The notes under the pieces are model-generated. The model was not told the DNA's origin and did not search any database. It saw nothing but the letters and a program-made list of their open reading frames with translations. From NCBI GenBank assembly GCA_937128235.1, contig CAKZMG010000029.1:1-38804 (forward strand): DNA of 38,804 nucleotides, written 5' to 3'. The stretch comes from an uncultured Verrucomicrobiales bacterium. Lineage in GTDB: Bacteria; Verrucomicrobiota; Verrucomicrobiia; Verrucomicrobiales; Akkermansiaceae. The first letter of the stretch is position 1. Every line of letters begins with the position of its first letter. The translations under genes were made by a program, and so were the position numbers. Below, one piece after another: positions 35,237-38,804 of the stretch.

Positions 35237-35291
35237 GGGTTTCGGGCTATGCCCGCCACCTTCTAAGCGGGTGATTCAGAAAGCGCAACCC
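35237..35291 (-). ncRNA. Candidate structured leader RNA (riboswitch-like)
   Basis: On the minus strand this 55-base stretch can fold into a closed three-way shape. P1 pairs 35287-35291 (GGGTT) with 35237-35241 (AACCC). P2 pairs 35278-35283 (CTTTCT) with 35259-35264 (AGAAGG, one G-U). P3 is CGGGC-ATA-GCCCG at 35243-35255. GCGGG at 35252-35256 can instead pair with CCCGC at 35267-35271, which excludes P3. It ends 51 bases before the 3D-domain lipoprotein ATG. I match it to no known riboswitch. The rest of the 326-base gap (35186-35511) is AT-rich with no visible gene. Confidence 0.4.
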
Positions 35292-35511
35292 TTTTATGAG
35301 GTAACCATTTAGAATTAGTGAATAGTTAATCTTGTGGGTTTTAGGTAACTTGTTGATTCACAGTGATCTAATTAAATTTAAGAAAAGTGAAAAAAGATGA
35401 AAGTTTTTTGAATTTCTGACGTAAAAGCACTATTTTGCGTAAAAATGACTACAAAGAGAGTGATTCACCACTGTGCGTCAGTTAGTTTTATCGATGGAAT
35501 CTGTTAGGTGA

Positions 35512-35973
35512 TTAACTCTCTAACAGATTATCTAGTTCCTTAGGTATGAGACTCGCATCAGTTGCTTCTTGGGCGGCTATGCGCATTTGGAATTTTAGAG
35601 TGTCCATAGGCACGGGTGGGCGGTAGTCACTGAGGCATGCCTTGAGTGATTGAAGTGCATCCATATCCGTCGTTTTATGAACACGGAAGGTCTGGACAGA
35701 GATCGCCTCAGCTGCTCCTGGTGTGAGTAAAACGGGAATGAGATTTTCTAGTTCCTTGAACGCATCTTTTGGAATCACAAGCTTTCTGCGCTTGCACAGC
35801 GCACGGATAAGGCTGAAGCCTTCTTTAGGATTGAGTGATGGGAATAGGGGAATTTTAACATCTACACGGGCAGAGGCACAAGTGAGTATCATCGGAAGGC
35901 TATTCGTAGGGAATCCTATTAGAAGCAAAGGATTCCAAAATAGCAGTCTATCATTTAGCTGGTCACTCCTGGC
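35512..35973 (-). pseudogene. C-terminal remnant of an AAA-like ATPase
   Basis: The minus-strand frame is open from just after a TGA (35974-35976) to the TAA at 35512-35514. Reading NDRLLFWNPLLLIGFPTN, ASARVDVKIPLFP and KEGFSLIRALCKRRKL, it resembles the end of an AAA+ module (the sensor-1 strand with Asn, the arginine-finger region and the lid). The helical lid-like remainder runs to DNLLES. There is no Walker A or B upstream, the only start codons are a TTG (35928) or a later ATG, and upstream DNA is non-coding. It therefore looks like a 5'-truncated gene. The family assignment is by pattern only. Confidence 0.45.
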
Positions 35974-36231
35974 TCACAACCTTTGGCTGATAGCACGACT
36001 AGAAAAAAGGAGAGAAGATTGCGAGAAGTAGCTTGAGCTAAAAATTAGAGCCCAGATAACGGAAGGAACGACAGAAGAACTGTAGCCTAAAATAGAGAAA
36101 AAGGCGAAAGATGAGTTCACTGCTCAAAAAAATTGGGAGAATCCATGAAAAGTGAAAGAATAGAGCTTATAAGCTGTTTTTTAACACTATGATAAAAAAG
36201 AACCCGTTTTTGGGGACAAGTTCTATATACC

Positions 36232-36360
36232 AGCAAGCTAAGAATAGCTCCACGATAGAAAGGATATCTCGGTAGTAAACTGACGAACTACTACGTAAAG
36301 CCGCATGCGGGAGATACTTACGTTCGGTTTGAAGTGGGTGCTAGAAATACCTTCTACTCC
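36232..36360 (+). mobile_element. Decayed 3' end of a group II intron (domains V and VI)
   Basis: The segment at 36298-36330 has the layout of group II intron domain V: an AAGCCG arm carrying the AGC triad (36299-36301), a short helix closed by an AGAT loop, and a returning CGGTTT arm with the ACG bulge region. Both helices contain mismatches compared with the near-invariant consensus. A domain VI-like hairpin follows (36331-36358). The stretch before it (CTCGGTAGTAAACTGACGAA) resembles the sequence that precedes domain V in bacterial introns. There is no reverse transcriptase ORF. Between 35974 and 36231 I see no gene, only AT-rich DNA with a 12-base palindrome AGCTTATAAGCT (36164-36175). 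Confidence 0.5.
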
Positions 36361-36391
36361 AGCGTAGTCGTAAAAAAAACTCCGCCCATCC

Positions 36392-36421
36392 GCCCCCTCA
36401 AGTCAAACGCCCTGAGGGGGC
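36392..36421 (-). terminator. GC-rich hairpin after the second PEP-CTERM gene
   Basis: Arms GCCCCCTCA (36392-36400) and TGAGGGGGC (36413-36421) enclose 12 bases, 14 bases past the stop. An eight-base T run on the minus strand follows only after a further 12 bases, so it is an imperfect intrinsic terminator. Confidence 0.6.
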
Positions 36422-36435
36422 ATTCTCGCTAAATT

Positions 36436-37182
36436 TTACCTCTTTCGCTTAAGAATAAAAACTGTTAAACTGGATATAAGAAGTAAGGATGATGAAGGTT
36501 CTGGAACCACGCATCCATGGATAACCATTCCGCCAATTGCTAGTTTATTGGTTGCTCTTGGGCCTGAAACTGTTCCTCCAGCAGTTATAAGACTAATAGA
36601 AACTAAATCCCCATCATTAGCAGTCAATGTATAGCTACTGGGTGTATTTTTTGAACTCTCTGCAAATTCCCAGTATTCATCACTTGCAGATAAGCCATCT
36701 GTAGTCCCCCTCCAGCCTGTAAGTGGTAACATAACGGCATTACCATTTAAATCAGTTGGAGCGATCGCTAAGTTATTGATAGCTAGAGAGACTATAACAT
36801 CATCCCAAGCACTATCTGGAGTTGGCTCTGTCGACCAATAATCTAATAACTGTATACCTTCTAATTCGATAGTTTTGCCGGATGCGACGGTAAACGTAAC
36901 TTCAATTTTATTGGAGCCGTTATTGTTCACATAAACGTTATTTGCTGTGTATCCAAAATCGTTAGTAGAGCTAGCTGACGCTGTTCCTCCTGAGATATTT
37001 TGATTTATTACTGAGCTAGTAATTACATCTGTGATATCGCCTGGCTCGAAGTCGTAGGATAATATGACAGGGCAGTCATTCACTATATGGTTATCAACGC
37101 TACCAGTAGGGGCGCAAGCTAGTAATGTGGTAGAGTAGGCAAAGCTAGAATAGGTTAAGGCGGTTATTATTTTTTTGTTCAT
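36436..37182 (-). CDS. PEP-CTERM sorting-domain protein, paralogue of the one at 22408
   Basis: The 248-residue protein has a signal peptide (NKKIITALTYSSFAYSTTLL) and ends with VPEPSSSLLLISSLTVFIL plus KRKR, a PEP-CTERM exosortase signal. Its body follows the protein at 22408-23130 closely: ACAPTGSVDN with DCPVILSYDF, LEGIQLLDYWSTEPTPDSAW, LTGWRGTT and DEYWEFAESSKNT. Three cysteines are kept in the same places, after the signal, in DCP and before the PEP motif. The signal ends in LLAC, which also looks like a lipobox, so lipid attachment is a possibility. A near-palindromic site lies about 60 bases upstream of the start. Confidence 0.88.
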   Translation of the reverse strand: MNKKIITALTYSSFAYSTTLLACAPTGSVDNHIVNDCPVILSYDFEPGDITDVITSSVINQNISGGTASASSTNDFGYTANNVYVNNNGSNKIEVTFTVASGKTIELEGIQLLDYWSTEPTPDSAWDDVIVSLAINNLAIAPTDLNGNAVMLPLTGWRGTTDGLSASDEYWEFAESSKNTPSSYTLTANDGDLVSISLITAGGTVSGPRATNKLAIGGMVIHGCVVPEPSSSLLLISSLTVFILKRKR

Positions 37183-37542
37183 AATTTATATATCCCTTAT
37201 TTAGGGGGTGCATTTTGTAGTAAACTAAAGGTAAATTAGATATACGTATATGTGCGTATTCGTGATTTTCAGACTCCTGTTAATCATGTTAAGTGTTGAT
37301 TATCAATAGTGTAACAGATTTAACGGGAAGTCGGTTAAGCTAAAATAGCGAAACTCGTTAAACAAAAAATCCAGATGAATTGTAGTTCTGTGTTTTGGTC
37401 AGATTTTTTCCATGATAGCATATTACTAAACTGCTATGAATATTTGCGATAAAAATATGAAATTTCACGAAAATGGTTAGGAATTATATTATCTTTGATA
37501 AACTTAACTTAAGTGCGTTATTAGGGTAGATTTTAGAGTTTT
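37183..37542. other. 360-base AT-rich intergenic region between two PEP-CTERM genes
   Basis: Apart from the regulatory elements at 37221-37261 I see no gene here. A small inverted repeat TAATCA/TGATTA lies at 37281-37302 and no clear terminator for the upstream gene (37543-38172) is visible. Confidence 0.5.
37221..37261 (-). promoter_or_regulatory. Near-palindromic operator and TAAACTAAA element upstream of a PEP-CTERM gene
   Basis: TATACGTATATGTGCGTATT plus C (37241-37261) is an imperfect palindrome. TAAACTAAA (37221-37229) lies 11 bases closer to the gene at 36436-37182. The same pair of elements occurs at 38227-38265 with 9 bases between, so the arrangement is shared by the two PEP-CTERM genes. 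Confidence 0.5.
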
Positions 37543-38172
37543 CTATCTGTTTCGGCGAATTAATAGGCCTAGAGAACCGAGACCAAGTAATGCTGCGCTT
37601 GATGGCTCAGGAACGCCTTTCGTGGTTATTGTAACATTGTCCAGCCCCAGATATGAAGCAAAGCCACTTGATGCTTTTTTTGGACTAAATCGAAGGGTTT
37701 GAATTTCAGTAGTGGCTATGAATATTAATGATTCTTGATTCCAAGCTATTTCTGCGACTCCTGAAGAGAGTGTTTGACTACCAAACGTAATATCAAATGC
37801 ACCAGGGGTATTAAGAGTATTAGCGTTCGAACGTGCGAAATCATAATGAATTTCATACTGTTGCCCATCAGTTAAACCTGAAATACTTTGTTGTATATAT
37901 TCGGTGCCTGAATTGGTAGTAGTCGCAATCATAGCAACAAATGATCCGTCTGGAGGGGTAGAGAATCCTCCACTTGTTGCTGTTGAGGGTGTGTATATAT
38001 CAGGAGTGGTTGCACCCGAAGACCAGTCTGTAGGTGTGTTTCCATTACCTGCTGTGCCTGTCATGCCACTGTTAGTAGCAGTCTGGGCATTCACGTAAGC
38101 TGTTAGAGTTAACATGGTGCTAGTGAATACTGTTATTATTTTGTTACTATTTTTAATATTTTGTGTTTTCAT
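37543..38172 (-). CDS. PEP-CTERM sorting-domain protein with a jelly-roll-like body
   Basis: The 209-residue protein has a signal peptide (about 1-29, ending in AYVNA) and the C-terminal sorting signal VPEPSSAALLGLGSLGLLI then RRNR. The body reads like a beta-sandwich domain of the DUF642/choice-of-anchor type: DGSFVAMIATTTNSGTEYIQ, then QQYEIHYDFARSNANT, and ASYLGLDNVTI near the end. It is not closely similar to the two other PEP-CTERM proteins. It should be exported and handled by an exosortase encoded elsewhere. It is divergent from a LuxR-like regulator gene, with a palindromic site in between. Confidence 0.85.
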   Translation of the reverse strand: MKTQNIKNSNKIITVFTSTMLTLTAYVNAQTATNSGMTGTAGNGNTPTDWSSGATTPDIYTPSTATSGGFSTPPDGSFVAMIATTTNSGTEYIQQSISGLTDGQQYEIHYDFARSNANTLNTPGAFDITFGSQTLSSGVAEIAWNQESLIFIATTEIQTLRFSPKKASSGFASYLGLDNVTITTKGVPEPSSAALLGLGSLGLLIRRNR

Positions 38173-38226
38173 AACTTAAAATCCTAACTTAATAGTTGTT
38201 TTATTAGGGATGAACTTATAATTAGA

Positions 38227-38265
38227 TAAACTAAACATTAACACAATACGCATACATGCGTATTC
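38227..38265. promoter_or_regulatory. Palindromic operator and TAAACTAAA element in the PEP-CTERM/regulator divergent region
   Basis: AATACGCATACATGCGTATT (38245-38264) is a perfect 8-base inverted repeat with a 4-base centre. TAAACTAAA (38227-38235) lies 9 bases away on the PEP-CTERM side. The palindrome is 73 bases from the PEP-CTERM start and 64 bases from the regulator start. It matches the site at 37241-37261 at most positions. Confidence 0.6.
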
Positions 38266-38328
38266 ATCCATAGGTGTATTTTTGCCTAATGTCCTGGCCA
38301 CCCTCCATAATCTATATATAAACTTTAA

Positions 38329-38804
38329 ATGAAATCCGAAATGACACCGCTTGAATGGACTAGTATTCAAGAGACAATTAGTAAAATCCACCAAACTAAG
38401 AATATTGACGAGCTAAAGTACTTTGTTTTAGAAGAGCTTCCCCCAATAATAAATTGTCATTCAGCTACATGGAATGTCCATGATGGTAAGCTGAATTTTA
38501 CAGAAATGGCGGGGACTCATTTTCTCGACAAAACTTACCCGCATTTGAAGTCTGAGGTATTTAAGCATATCAATACGCATCCTTTATTTCACCATATTTT
38601 TATAGATGACAGAGTGATAAATTGGGGTTATCCGAAGAGTATATTGGGCATTACTGATCAATCAACTTATCGAGAATCCTTGTTATATACGGAAGCTTAC
38701 AAAGAAATGGAAATTGAAGATCAAATATGCTCTCAGGTGCACTTCGGTGAGAATGGCGGCTTACTGCTTACTTTTAATAGTAATAGTGAGATTAGCGGAC
38801 AAAT
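38329..38804 (+). CDS. N-terminal part of a LuxR-family-like transcriptional regulator (partial)
   Basis: The frame is open from ATG 38329 through the window end, giving 158 residues (an ATG at 38341 is an alternative start). The sequence runs SEMTPLEWTSIQETISKIHQ, then HINTHPLFHHIFIDD, ITDQSTYRESLLYTEAYKEM and ENGGLLLTFN. This pattern (HPxFxHxxxxD, TDxxxYRExxLYxExYxxM, GGLxLxF) resembles the GAF-like sensor region that precedes a LuxR-type helix-turn-helix in many Verrucomicrobia proteins. The DNA-binding domain would lie beyond the window, so this is family inference. It is divergent from a PEP-CTERM gene, with a palindrome between them. Confidence 0.6.
   Translation, partial: MKSEMTPLEWTSIQETISKIHQTKNIDELKYFVLEELPPIINCHSATWNVHDGKLNFTEMAGTHFLDKTYPHLKSEVFKHINTHPLFHHIFIDDRVINWGYPKSILGITDQSTYRESLLYTEAYKEMEIEDQICSQVHFGENGGLLLTFNSNSEISGQ

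Noticed and set aside
35498-35529. Ten-base inverted repeat AATCTGTTAG/CTAACAGATT at the end of the ATPase remnant
   Set aside because: It overlaps the stop codon and has no T run on the minus strand, so I do not call it a terminator.

Overview
The window reads as a chromosomal segment of a Verrucomicrobiota bacterium, probably Verrucomicrobiales. The evidence is three PEP-CTERM proteins with a VPEPSS signature, a large lamin-tail-domain secreted protein, a GreA fused to a long N-terminal region as in the PVC superphylum, and a VWA/DUF4175-like/prenyltransferase-fold gene run typical of Planctomycetes and Verrucomicrobia. Base composition is moderate, and most starts lack a Shine-Dalgarno sequence. 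The species assignment is inference only.

Layout. 1-4916 (+): end of a VWA-type membrane protein, a 1209-residue membrane-anchored coiled-coil protein and a secreted alpha/alpha-toroid protein, apparently one operon. 5175-10301 (+): a single-chain Type ISP-like restriction-modification enzyme followed 6 bases later by a 60-residue unknown. 10327-10435 (-): a candidate small RNA with promoter and terminator. 10621-10696 (-): tRNA-Lys. 11032-14907 (+): nusA-infB-rbfA, with a terminator-like hairpin in the nusA leader. 14978-16279 (+): an outer-membrane barrel, then tRNA-Arg. 16497-22272 (-): secreted unknown, lamin-tail protein, hexose-6-phosphate mutarotase and mutY, closely spaced. 22408-23130 (-): first PEP-CTERM protein. 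23596-29269 (+): a ParC-type topoisomerase subunit, the GreA fusion, enolase and a DivIC/FtsB-like protein. 29329-31317 (-): pgsA-der. 31439-33288 (+): nuoB-nuoC without the other nuo genes, then a DUF2459 lipoprotein. 33269-35185 (-): M23 peptidase, a 37-residue membrane peptide and a 3D-domain lipoprotein with a structured leader. 35512-36360: a broken AAA-like ATPase gene and a decayed group II intron end. 36436-38804: two PEP-CTERM genes and the start of a divergent regulator with a LuxR-family-like N-terminus.

Most of the window is housekeeping: transcription and translation, DNA topology and repair, glycolysis, division, lipid synthesis and respiration. The accessory parts are the Type ISP locus and the 35.2-38.8 kb end. 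The most interesting pattern is at the right end. Two PEP-CTERM genes carry matching near-palindromic sites, each next to an identical 9-base TAAACTAAA element. One site lies in the divergent region shared with the LuxR-like gene, which suggests a small self-regulated PEP-CTERM surface-protein regulon. Other candidates for something new are the unlabelled structured RNA at 35237-35291, the candidate small RNA at 10327-10399 and the 60-residue partner of the restriction enzyme.
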